Source: Metallyticus violacea (Eukaryota; Arthropoda; Insecta; Mantodea; Metallyticidae). From it: DNA of 64,000 bases. The position numbers and the translations under genes are program-made. Shown one piece after another: positions 23,956-35,035 of the stretch. Position 1 is the stretch's first letter. Each line of letters opens with the position of its first letter. The notes beneath the pieces were generated by a model. The model worked only from the letters and a program-made list of their open reading frames with translations, did not search any database and was not told the DNA's origin. The DNA lies in contig CM060840.1 of the NCBI GenBank assembly GCA_030762175.1, positions 39,500,501 to 39,564,500 on the forward strand, in the 5' to 3' direction.

Positions 23956-24031
<76 letters not shown>
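23956..24031. repeat. (AAT)n microsatellite, about 25 units
   Basis: An almost uninterrupted AAT tract. On the minus strand it produces a spurious poly-leucine frame (23855-24076). Confidence 0.95.
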
Positions 24032-24032
<1 letters not shown>

Positions 24033-24087
24033 CCCCTAGGTAAGAACCAATTTGTAGGGAGGAATGTGTTGCTCAAGTTCTAGAGTC

Positions 24088-24344
24088 GGTCCTGGTGGTG
24101 TAGTGGTAACCATATTAGTCTTCCAAACCCAAGATCGCGCTTTCAACCACTGCCAGATTCGATGGATTTTTTTCAGGCGTAAAAAGATAAGTATGACTTC
24201 CTTCGGAAGGGAAGTAAAGCCGTGGGTCCCGTGTCGTACATTTACGGCACGATAAAGAAAGTTGTTGGCCGTTTCACGCCATGAATTGAATGGGACGCTG
24301 ATGAAATGAGATGTTAAAGAGTGTCCATAAATAAATCAAATCTA
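24088..24344 (+). repeat. SINE family A copy with internal deletion
   Basis: The head (GGTCCTGGTGGTGTAGTGGT) and the CCGTGGGTCCCGTGTCGTAC block are well preserved. After CACGATAAAGAA the copy jumps straight to GTTGTTGGCCGTTTC, losing about 35 bp (the GCCTGAAAGAAGAGG region) that other copies keep. Probable imperfect duplications flank it (CAAGTTCTAGAG at 24074-24085, CAAATCTAAAG at 24345-24355). Confidence 0.92.
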
Positions 24345-24950
24345 CAAATCTAAAGCTGGAGTATTTAATGCACCCATACAAAATCAATTACTTTTAATAT
24401 CCGATGAACCCAGTTAAGATAAAAAAGTTGAGATAAAAACGTTTTTGGGACACTTGTAGTGTATAATGTGATGAAGAGACTCCCTCTATTCTGGGTTTTA
24501 ACTTTGGTATACCTTTCCAAGAATGCTGAAGAGGTCAATCTCTAATATCGCACATGCATATTATTGTAACAGGTTTTCTTAGATATCTTCCTTTATGTTG
24601 GGGTATCTACAGTCTGGCGATAAGGAGAAGGCGAGTGAGAGCTGAAGTGCGAGGGGGATTTGAACCGTTTATCTACACAAGTGCGATATTCGTGTTACCA
24701 CATGACATAGACTTAGATCTTGCAGCCCGCTGGATTTCTACCACTGGATCAGTGTCTAACAACACTTTATTTTTATCAGCACTAATGTAAATGAACATAG
24801 TGAGGAGGGTAGAAAATGTTTACTTAGCGCATTCCTCTCGCTTGCCTTCTTCTGACCGCCAGACTAAGCACAGCCCTCAACATACTGCCTGTTGCACCAA
24901 CACCATGAATTTATATCCTTAGTAAAAACTTTTGGGGCTGTGTGAATGTG
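24345..24950. other. Non-coding, weak tRNA-like trace
   Basis: A B-box-like GGATTTGAACCG near 24657 (inverted relative to family A) hints at another tRNA-derived repeat, but too little remains to assign. Nothing else is supported. Confidence 0.35.
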
Positions 24951-24961
24951 GGCATGGTTAA

Positions 24962-25069
24962 TAATTTTTTATTTATTTATTTACGGACGTTCTTTAACAT
25001 CACAGGTCATCAGCGTCCCATTCTATTCAGGGCATGAAACAGCCGATAAATTTTGCTCAGAGGCCTCCT
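24962..25069 (-). repeat. SINE family A, 5'-truncated copy with target-site duplication
   Basis: Only the 3' ~105 bp of the element is present, from the GAGGCCTCTGAGCAAAATTT region to the tail. The insertion is nonetheless cleanly flanked by an 11-bp duplication, GGCATGGTTAA at 24951-24961 and 25070-25080. It therefore inserted as a truncated piece; it was not trimmed later. This is the signature of incomplete reverse transcription by LINE machinery. Confidence 0.93.
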
Positions 25070-25080
25070 GGCATGGTTAA

Positions 25081-26589
25081 GGAAAAGCTTAAACGTGTAA
25101 GGGATACTTAAACTACCTTATGAACTTTAAAAATTGCGCTTGGAAGTCAATTGTGCATTTTGAAACACAGGAATGTTTCAACTATTTTATAATTTCAAAA
25201 CCGAAAATTTAACACTGAGTTTATCGAAATGTTCACTCATAAATATCCTTAACGCTCAAACCCATTGGAAGAATAATGAGAGTTTTATTATTAAGTTGTT
25301 ATTCATGTCATAGCTGAGCTTAAAATGTATTTCTGAATTCACAGCTTCCTTACATCTATAAAATCGTTCACTCTTGATAAATAAAATTTCCCTACTTCTT
25401 TATGTGAAAGGAGGTACAGAAAGATAATACTGGCTTTAGTTACAATAGTTTACCGTGAGTTTAATGATAGTCTTCGTATTTCTGCAGATGAACCGCTCTA
25501 TACCAATTATGTAGGAAATGTGTAGGTTTAACTTAAATAGTGTCTGAGCTCAGATAAGAGAGATACGGATCTAAATAAATATAATTACTGGCCTGCTCTG
25601 TATCGTTCATCATAATGATTATCTTTATTCTATACAGAGGAAAAGATGCGTTGAGATCGAAGTATTTCATCTTACCTATTAGAAGAAAGTTATACTTTTA
25701 GTAACGAGTTTGTGAAACTTACTTATCATTATCGCCTTCTAATAGCAATAATAATGTCATAAAAGATAACTCTATTCAGTCTCAGCTGAATGAGTCATTC
25801 CTTTAAAGCCACAAGGCCTTTTTGGATAGGTTAATTGAGAATGCTTTAAAAACAATGCAAGCTAAACTTTTTTCCTTTATTTTCCTTTATTTTAGAGACT
25901 GGTTCATGCACTTTAGGTGAAAGTGTTTAAAAACACTTTAAGTAGATAACAATAATAGTATTCTTTTCTGTATTTCAGAATTTTTAAATAAATAACTCCA
26001 AACCATTAGCCTGTTTCTTATGAAAGGTACACCTATTTATATGTAACCATTTTATATTTAGAAATAATGCAAATAAAATGAAATAATGTAAACTTGACAT
26101 TTTCATAAAAGTTTAATATAATGACGAGCTATTTAATGACAAGTGTCAAACCATAAACACGCAGAAAGTTATATGTAGGAAGACTAAAAAATAGCAACAT
26201 GGACAACTGAAACAAATTTCTTGTAACAATTAACTATGGTTGTAATTTCAGTTATAAGCGGACAAAACAATTTGAACTTAGCTAAAGGATCCCAAAATGC
26301 TATAACTTTAAGACCCTCTCGATTTTATTCTTTCACTCCTATGGAAGTTCATGCTATTTAATTCCAACCTTATCATCCATGACTCCAGCCTATTTAAATT
26401 TAAGGCTCACGATGACTGCAAACTCTTAAATTTCTTAAAACCGTAATTTTACAATTAACACTTATAATAATTTACACAGGGTAGCTCACAAAAATGCTCC
26501 CACCCCGTCTCGTAAAAAGGGCGTTGCACCTATTGGGTCAGTTTACGCATTGACTGAGCATTCGTGCTTGAGCATATGTGATCACAGAA
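25081..26589. other. A+T-rich DNA, no supported gene
   Basis: Nothing beyond chance frames is visible. Confidence 0.55.
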
Positions 26590-27640
26590 AGTGTAAGAAA
26601 GAACCGGGCTCGGATTTTTTCGGATTCGCAGCTGATCGCGTTGTACGCCATTTTTTCTTCAAATCTTATGTATTTTATGGGAACCCCAGCACCAGGAAGA
26701 TTGACGCGTTTTCTTAATGGATACACCCATGCGATTAAAGCGATTCTTAGTCACGGTTGTGATCACCTCCTTCTCATGTGGAAATTCTCAGCATATATGA
26801 AATAACACATTTTTCTTTTCCTTTTCCATTTACACCATTATTCCTTCATTATCTGGCTCGCAGTGGTCAGGTCATACATTATCACTGAAATTTTCTTTAG
26901 CATCATAATTGACTTAATTTATTGTTGGAGTTCATACTGCACAAAATTAAGAGAAAGCACCGTCTAATGAAGCACTCAAGTGGAGAAAAGTATTATTGCT
27001 TTTATTTCAGTATTTATTGCTGCTCTGGAGAAAAAAAAAATTTATCAGAAAAATATCTGCCAACGACCTTAACTGCTATTAATGTACACAAATGTTCAAT
27101 AATAAGATAATATTTGAACCAATTATTTCTTCAACACTATTATGTGTAGGTCATACTTCTGTTTATGGGTTCAGTGGGCTAAGTGATTTCTGTTTTATTG
27201 TTTCTTATACCATTTCTTTGTGCTTTAGTGGACACGGATGGTTTCCGGTTCATGGCTGATCCCAATGTATGCCATTTTTTCTACAAATCTTGCGTACTTT
27301 ACAGGAAAAGCATCAGGAAGAGAGGCGGGATTGACAAACGCACTGTCCTTTATCTTTCCCCTCTCCGCCATTGTTTCCTTCATTACATGAATCGCCGTGG
27401 CCAGGCCATACCTTGTCATTGGCATTTTCTTTAGGATCATTTTTGATGTTAATATTGTTAGAGCTCATACTATATCATTATATTATGAACTTTTTATCGG
27501 CATTTCTTACGGCTTTAGAGAAAAAAAAATGTTTTATCAGAAAAATATCAGCCAACGACCTTAATGTTGTACACAAATGCTCAAGAATAAGGTAAGATTA
27601 TAACAAAATATCTATGGGTTCAGTGGAAAAATTGATTACT
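26590..27640. repeat. Local tandem duplication, two diverged units
   Basis: Unit 1 (about 26590-27180) and unit 2 (about 27190-27625) share landmarks in the same order. These are CTGATC..(G/A)TGTA(C/T)GCCATTTTTTCT, ACCAGGAAGA / ATCAGGAAGA, TCCTTCATTA, TTTATCAGAAAAATATC, GCCAACGACCTTAA and AATAAG(A/G)TAA. The junction sequences TATGGGTTCAGTGG and GTGCTTTAGTGG occur at both 27160-27230 and 27605-27675. On the minus strand the two units read similar peptides: KYIRFEEKMAYNAIS in unit 1 and KYARFVEKMAYIGIS in unit 2. This may reflect an ancestral coding sequence or a repeat's own frame. No family was recognised. Confidence 0.7.
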
Positions 27641-30600
27641 TCTTCTTTTCTATTTGATTTCTATGTGCTTTAGTGGGCAGTAGCGGTCTCTTAGCTCCTT
27701 GAACCTTTGACCTCGCGATTACTTTTGACCCTGTCAGCCTAATGCTTAATTCAAATGATACCAAGTACAATCTTACAGCCTTACTTCATTTAAATTTTAG
27801 GGAAGTTTTACTATTCCTTTTTATTAATCTGAAATTATAATCAAAATTAATAAAATCTGAAGCATAAATGCAAAATAGATTATTAAAATAACTCAAAATT
27901 TTGGCAAAAAATTCTCTTCCATTCTATGACTGCAATCTTTAAGATCACGCTGCAGATATGTGCCGTGTTTTTCGGTATTTGTTAAGGCAATGCATTGGGA
28001 TTAGAGATAATCATTTACTATTTATTATTAATTCAAATGCTTTATTGTAGCCACCTAAGCTGTATCTCTAACGAAGCACAGAAATTAACTAATTCGTTAG
28101 CATCATCATGTAAACATTAGATACATTTTCTCAGATGCTTTGCTACTTATGTAGCCATTACTACGGCTTGAAACACCGCATTTAACGGTTCTCGGAGTTG
28201 CGTGGTACTAGAGCTCCATTTGCAGCCCTCTGTTATGCAAAGGAGGAGTGCTTACATCAAAAGCAAGGCAGCAACTGAGTCAACTGTGAAATACCTCCAT
28301 CATTCCAATAGTTAGCTATTCTGTCTCTGCTTCTCTAATGCACCTCCAGAGGCTCGAAGCTCTATGTACTAGGATACCAAATTCATATCCTCTCAGAGAT
28401 AACGTTTTACAACGTTACCTATGGATCATGTTTGAATTTGAATTTATTGAATGATAAAATATCTGAATGGTTCTATTTCATTCTCATTCCGGCTCTAGCT
28501 GTTTACAGGTGTGTTCCGCTATACTTTGGAATACAAACACATAATACATTTAAAATCAGAAACAACATTAATTAATTATTATAATTTTAAATAATTACTA
28601 GCTGCAAATCTCGTTCTAATCTACTCCTACTTAAATTATATTAACTTGTACAAGAAAGGTTGGACCAATATTATTTAATATTTTCCTCTTTTTACATATT
28701 TCCACTTTTTTACTTTAAAAAGTACTGCCCTACGTTCTTATAATCTTGACTGAACATTTTATTAGAAGCAGTTCTACCTATTTTAAATCATTTTTTATTT
28801 TCGATTATTTATTTTTTCTTCCTAATCTCATTTTTCTTAAATTCAACAGTATGTGTTTTATATAATGGAAAGCATTTCCTAGTCTAACCGAGGCAATACC
28901 CATTCTATATACTTTATTTACTCAGCTTATATTTCTGGCTTCCCCAAATAATCAAATAATCTTCATTGGAACATGCGATGTTGTTAATGTATTCTCAGCT
29001 AAAATAATGAACCATTTTTTTTTTATTTGTATTCCTATCTTTTCCTTACATCTTCCTAAAAATCATTATTATTTTATTCTTCTCCAAATATATCCTAAAA
29101 CATTGCATTCTAGTGTTTTTCGTAAACTTTTATCCATTCATTATATTGTAACCTTGATATTTTAATACTATACTAATATTTAAAGCTCTGTTGGTAATAA
29201 AACCTTTTCTTGATGCTTGCTCATTTCATTTGGAGCAACTTCTTTCCTTCGTCGCGTTGGCAAACCATGAGCTTCTTTACAAAATTTTGTACTGAACCCA
29301 GAATTTCTCGCCCATCTTCAATTGCCCGCATTTCAGTTATAACCAGCCTCCACTTAGTTTGTATACTCCTAACAATGTAACCTTCATATTTGGCGTTTAA
29401 TTGTTTGGATTGTTGACTTAGCATTGTTGAAGAAAGTTGTTCGTTACTTTGAAATGACGATTAGCAGGTCTGAAAAAATATGAGAAGGAAACAGTAATTT
29501 GTTATATCCTGATTGGTGGTTTGAAGTCTCCCCACTTAGCCGTTAGCAGAGAGTAAGTCGGAGCGCAACCACCCTACAGGACAAACATTTGTGGCATCTT
29601 CTTTCGCCAGACGAAGTTAGCCGACTAAAATGGAGATATACAGCAATTGTATCTAACTCTAACCATAAATGCTCTAATAAATTTTATAATGTTACCTAGT
29701 TAATAACAAGTGTTTAATTTAACACATTTGCTTTCACATTACTAACCTAACGAATGAGCAAAAATGTAGGGAACTCTTAGAGCTACGTTCCCATACGTCA
29801 TATCTGATCACGAAGGGGCCAAGCTAGTGACAGTATTCTCAAATAAATAAAATAGTCGCCTTCCATTTTGTTTATGCTGATCTCTTTCGTTTTGTCTGTT
29901 TGCCCCCTCCATCATATATCTAGATAAACACAATCCCGTACCACTTTAAACTCAATTCTTGCTTTCTTTTGTTTTTCATATTTACTAAATGTTCATCTTT
30001 TTTAAATAACCTATGGTTAAAAAGATGGAACTATCAAAATAAAATTAAAGAGTAAGGGTTAAAATAAGAATTTTTGCAAAACAACAATCCTACTAATAAA
30101 AACAGAACTTATTTCATATTATTAATGGTAAGAACTGCGGAAACGGATCCCTACTTCATTTCTGGAAGCATTAAAATCTAACACACTTCCAAATATAGTT
30201 GAAAAGAACCACCCGTTGAAAAATTAATAAGCATATTAAAATTGCAGAAAAGGTTGAAAAAAACATGATGAAAAATCTTGTAAAGAAAAACGTACCTGGG
30301 TCATTGGGCAAGTGGTGACGAAATCGTACTATGCAGTTGTGCGTTCTTTTATGTACTATAGGAGCATTCTTTGCCATTCATTCATTTGAATAGTTTATTA
30401 TTTTATCCAAAATCTGACACAGGAGGACTTGAATTATCATAAACCGCAATATTTGATTAAGGCTGTTAAAGTAATGAAAAAATTACTATATTAACATGTA
30501 CTTCGGAAAATCAGACTCGGCGTCACATTGTGAAAAGCTGAATTTATTTTAGGTGATACAAATAGAGGGAATGGGGCATTATTTTAAAGTGTTATATGAC

Positions 30601-31250
30601 GTCACACACTTAGTACCAATGGATATTCTGTTGTTGAATCAATGAACCTAATATTGTCTCATTACATTATCAGTTTTTTCAATAATCGAATATTTCCTCA
30701 AAATTACATATATAGCTTAATGAATGTCTGTGTTTCTATTCTGTCACAAAGATTCCAGTGCATTAAGTTCTTTTTAATGTTATTGCAAGATAACTAATAA
30801 GAAAACTTAGTTTATTAAATGTTTTTATAAAGCATTATATTTAAGTAGCTTTAAATATCACTTTTCATAAGAAGAACCGAAACATAGTAGGAATGACATG
30901 CATTAATTACAGCAAGAGAGAGTTTGCAATGAATTAGACTTGGTGATAAAATAAAATCGATTCTCTTGCCTTTATCTAAACATAAGTAATGACCGGCTTA
31001 GCTTTTGAAGTTGAGGCAATCACGATAAAGATCCAAATAATAATTAGATATGATTTAACTGCCATGCCCAAAATCCTTGTCGGAGTAATGAAACTTAAAT
31101 ATACACATTTTGAGAGGTATTTTTAATTACAAATCCACAACTGCTAACACATCGTCGTTAATGGACACTTTTTTAAAAAGAAATTAACGTTTCCTCTATG
31201 CTGGAAATGGATCTCCTGTGAATTTATTTATTTTTTATATACGGGACTCT
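27640..31250. other. A+T-rich DNA, one unassigned minus-strand frame
   Basis: The 67-codon minus-strand frame at 29221-29424 (WRLVITEMRAIEDGREILGS near its centre) has a more protein-like composition than its neighbours, but it matches nothing I know and has no splice context. The rest is empty of recognisable signal. Confidence 0.4.
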
Positions 31251-31253
31251 TGC

Positions 31254-31291
31254 GTATGTATGTATGTATGTATGTGTGCGCGTGCGTGCGC
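31254..31291. repeat. (TATG)n microsatellite followed by (GCGT)n
   Basis: TATG units grade into alternating purine-pyrimidine GCGTGCGTGCG, a sequence type able to adopt Z-DNA. Confidence 0.85.
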
Positions 31292-31978
31292 TTCATAGGA
31301 GCGGAGCATTCGTAGTTGAGGCTGTTTTTGAACACGTAAAATTACAATATTATACTTAGTAAATTTATAATTTTACAATTATAATAGCGATTAAAACTTT
31401 TTTCGTATTATTGAAGACTAAAGAGAACTATAAACATTTAGAGCATGCTACCTTATAACATTTAAGAGAATAATGATTTTGACTTAGCTAAAATTAAATG
31501 ATAAGTGCCAGTTTTAAGAAATCGCTTATACGTGTGTAAGAAGTTTGCTCGCCTGATCTACTGGGAAACAAATGACAACCAAACGCAATTTTACCTTGTC
31601 TTTCGCTAATAGTATAATATAATTTTGCGGACAATTAAATTATATTGTTTTCTTGAAAGTCCCCAACAGTTTTTAGCTTAGTTAGTTGCAACAAATAGTC
31701 ATGAAAAATATAAAATATTTCATTATCTTGAAATAACGATCAGGTCAACAACCCTCCCTACCGTTTGTAAATAAATTTATAATAAAATTAATAAATTCAT
31801 TCATTCATCCACCCTCAGTCAGTTCTTTGTAACTGAACTATATATCAGATGTTTTTCCGTGTGCAATTACTTATAATTCTGAACTTGCTAGATATTCGTG
31901 GAATATAGCATAGAACAATGGGAGATAAGTTGTGTCAAATATCACCGAACAAATGTAGTGGTGGCAGATTCTAGTGGA

Positions 31979-32276
31979 TTTTATTTTGAATGATTTATTT
32001 ATGGACGCTCTTTAATATCTCAGGTTATCAGCCTTCCCTTCAACTCAGGGCGTGAAACGGTCGACAAATTTTGCTCAGAGGCCTCTCTTTCTGGCTTGAG
32101 GTTCTTTTTCGTGCCGTAAATGTACGACACGGGATCCACGGCTTTACTTCCCTTCCGAAGGAAGCCATACTTTGGATTTTTACGCCCGAAAAAATCCATC
32201 TGTCCTGGGCGGGTTCGAACCCGCGTTCTTGGGTGTAGGAGGTAAGTATGGTAACCACTACACCACCAGGACCGAC
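31979..32276 (-). repeat. SINE family A, full-length, well-preserved copy with perfect duplication
   Basis: On the minus strand it starts GTCGGTCCTGGTGGTGTAGT and contains a consensus B box (GGGTTCGAACCCG). It runs to TAAATAAATCATTC. A perfect 12-bp duplication, GATTCTAGTGGA, flanks it at 31967-31978 and 32277-32288. The exact duplication and intact A and B boxes make it the youngest-looking copy in the window and the best one for defining the family consensus. Confidence 0.95.
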
Positions 32277-32288
32277 GATTCTAGTGGA

Positions 32289-32773
32289 AAGGAAGTTGAT
32301 GGAGTAAGGATGAGGATTCTCAGTGGCGGAAAGGAACAACTTCCTCCTTCAAGTTTTTATAGAAAGAAGCATAGTAACGTTTTTCTAGTTTAAATAGTTA
32401 ACAAGATATCGCCATTTTATCATTCATATTCACTAGTCCACTACATATGAAAAATAAGGGAATGATGACATGGATATGAATAAGAATGATGAAAGCTTTA
32501 CAATTTTAGGAAACGTAAAACTAATAAAACCGGAATGAATGTTTTTATTACACATAACAAGTAGGTACTAACTGAGATACTTTAATGAAAGCTTTGCTAT
32601 CTGATACAGAATTAAGGTTATATCCATAGGCTATACCTCTCAAAATTGAAAAGCTGCTGCATTAATGTTTTCCAAAACTTGCATTAATTTAATAGAGTTT
32701 ATTTTATGTCCTAATGTAGGCTCCTGGGAATAGCTTTTTATCAAAGTGGTTTAATTGTAATACCTAGGGGGTG

Positions 32774-32804
<31 letters not shown>

Positions 32805-33390
32805 AAGAAGGTGCTTTTATTTCATCATTCTTTAAATGATTAATTTAGATACAATATAAAAATTTTCCTCTGGTAGCTTAAGGTTTTAAGATTCAACTTT
32901 ACTATTTTTCTTTTACGTTTCGGTAATCTGTCATATATCAAAAGTTAACGCCTGCAGGTTAAGCTTCAAACACTCTATCTCGTTAATTGTTTGCACTGTA
33001 AATGTCATTATATTTTACTACAGCCTGTGAGAAGTCAATACTAAACTCCTTGGTGTAAGCTGGAAACTAAAACATTTATGTGACCTATACAGATAATATA
33101 TTCACTATGCAGCAGATAAGTAAAAAATCATGGAGATTTCAGTGAGGAAATAGACATACTTGTACTTGAGTTAAGCTATAAATTTTGTCCGTTGTGCGAG
33201 ATTTTATGTCTCGGTTCTAAGCGTGCCGTAGTCGGCTATACCAGTATTTAAATTCCACTTCCTAAAACACATTTACACTGTTACCTTATAGAGGACGCTA
33301 GAGTTTTTCCACGGCTAAACAGTCACTGTATTGGAGAAACACATTCTGATTGACACGATGCACATCACCACAATGTTACTGAGTTAATAG
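32289..33390. other. A+T-rich DNA with poly-T run
   Basis: A ~29-nt poly-T tract lies at 32774-32802. It may be the tail of an unrecognised minus-strand retroposon, but no body could be matched. Nothing else is supported. Confidence 0.5.
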
Positions 33391-33684
33391 CTAATGTTTT
33401 AAGGCTTGCTTTATACTACGAAATCTCCATTCCAATTTCGGGCGATTTTGTTGGAGGACTTTCAAGATTTGCAACAACAATTCCAGTGTTTCGTCTCTTA
33501 ATGTTTTTTTTTTAACTGAACCACTTGATTTAAATATGTACACAATATCGTAAACTGCTGGTTGTGGAAGAAGGCAGTTATCAGAAATTTCTGAACAATT
33601 TTCATACAACTGTTTGCTACTCAGTTGAAAGACCCACGCAGTGTAAAAGAGAGACGCGTTTAGCCTAGCTTCAAGTTGTCTCAA
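33391..33684 (-). pseudogene. Tc1/IS630-type transposase N-terminal fragment
   Basis: The 97-codon minus-strand frame contains YDIVYIFKSSGSVKKKTLRD followed by ETLELLLQILKVLQQN. This matches the helix-turn-helix and linker of Tc1/IS630-superfamily insect transposases (..I.R.F..TGSV.KK..R...T.E.L..I...L..). The sequence resembles the relic at 5290 in layout but not closely in residues, so it is a separate copy or family. No DDE motif or inverted repeat was found. Confidence 0.5.
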
Positions 33685-34540
33685 TCTCCGTGCTTAGAAA
33701 ATTGAGGTTCGTTCAGCTGAGCACCAAACGCACACAATAAATTTATTTATAATTAAAATAGCGGTTATGCACAAAAAATATGTTATTCTAGGTCAGCTGT
33801 TAAACCAGTTTCGACAATGAATTTATACTGTCGTAAGACCGGCAGAAGCAGGCTTAGAAATCAGCGTTTAGAGACATTAACCAAGAAATGGAAGCGGAGT
33901 TGAAATAAGGACATCTCCGCCCTACTAGCTGAAGTACCGTATCAGCCGACAAGGAGTATAACTAAAATTCCAAAGGTTACATTAAAGCCTATACTCTGGG
34001 GCTGTAGGAAATAAAGGAGTAGCAACACAATTAAGTGATAAAATGTGCAAAATACTTCCAAAATTGAAAGCAAACATAAGAGAGGCATAAATAAAGGACT
34101 TGGACAAGATTGCAGCAAGCCACTCCCTGGTGCGCTACCTTGTTATTCGTTGATGATTTTTAATCTGTAACTCAGAGCACAATTTGCGAGGATGCACCAA
34201 TGCATAAAATAACATTGCTCTCTGTAGGTTGTAAGTGTGACTAAATTTGAATGGCTCATACGGTCCATTGAACAGACTTTTGACCTAATCTTTGATTAAA
34301 TTTCCGTTTACTACAATATACTAATACATATCAATAATTAGTAACTAAAATAAGAATGTAGTATAGGATAATAAATTCTAAATTAAAATCATCTCTCGTA
34401 TAGAAAATACAGCCTGGAAAGAAAAGAACTATATATTTCTTTGTGAAAGTCTTCAAAAATAAACTGGGCATAGATGCAGTTTTAAAAATGTATTAAACTG
34501 TGTCAGTTCCTTACTATACTGAAGTAAGGCATAGATCATG
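33685..34540. other. Non-coding; possible unassigned repeat at 33830-34140
   Basis: The patch at 33830-34140 is GC-richer and purine-rich with partial frames (AEVPYQPTRSITKI, for example), suggesting decayed retrotransposon coding sequence. I cannot assign it. Confidence 0.35.
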
Positions 34541-34877
34541 AAATAAAAAGAATGAAAACAAGAGAAAAATAACAGAGAGAGAGAAAGAATAAGAGTGAGA
34601 AAGAGAGAAATAAAGAGAAAGGCAGAAGAATAAGAACAAGAACAAGAAGAAGAGAAAGGAAACAGACAGCAGATAAAGAAAGAGATAGATAGAAGGAGAG
34701 AACGAATGAAAAAGAGAAAGAAAGAAGAAGAAAAAAGAAAGAAAAGATTGAAAGTAAATGAAATGTACCTTAGAAATACAGTAGGATATAGAAGACCAGA
34801 TCAAATAATAATGACTTGGATCATGAAACTAATAAGAAAGAAAGAAAAAGAAAGGGAAAATAGAAAGACGTAGAAAA

Positions 34878-34968
<91 letters not shown>

Positions 34969-35035
34969 GGGGCGGACAGAGAGAAAGGTAAATAAAGCAT
35001 TAAAGAAAGAGAAAGACAGAGAAAGATATTGCAAG
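34541..35035. repeat. Long polypurine tract with (AAAG)n core
   Basis: Almost every base on the plus strand across ~500 bp is a purine, broken by a mixed stretch at about 34755-34830. The core at 34875-34968 is a clean run of more than twenty AAAG units. The minus-strand frames here encode only Phe, Ser and Leu repeats and are not genes. Such mirror-symmetric polypurine DNA can form triplex (H-DNA). Confidence 0.92.

Noticed and set aside
23855..24076. Poly-leucine protein on the minus strand
   Set aside because: It is the translation of the (AAT)n microsatellite.
34514..35034. Ser/Phe/Leu-rich membrane-like proteins on the minus strand
   Set aside because: They are translations of the polypurine (AAAG)n tract.
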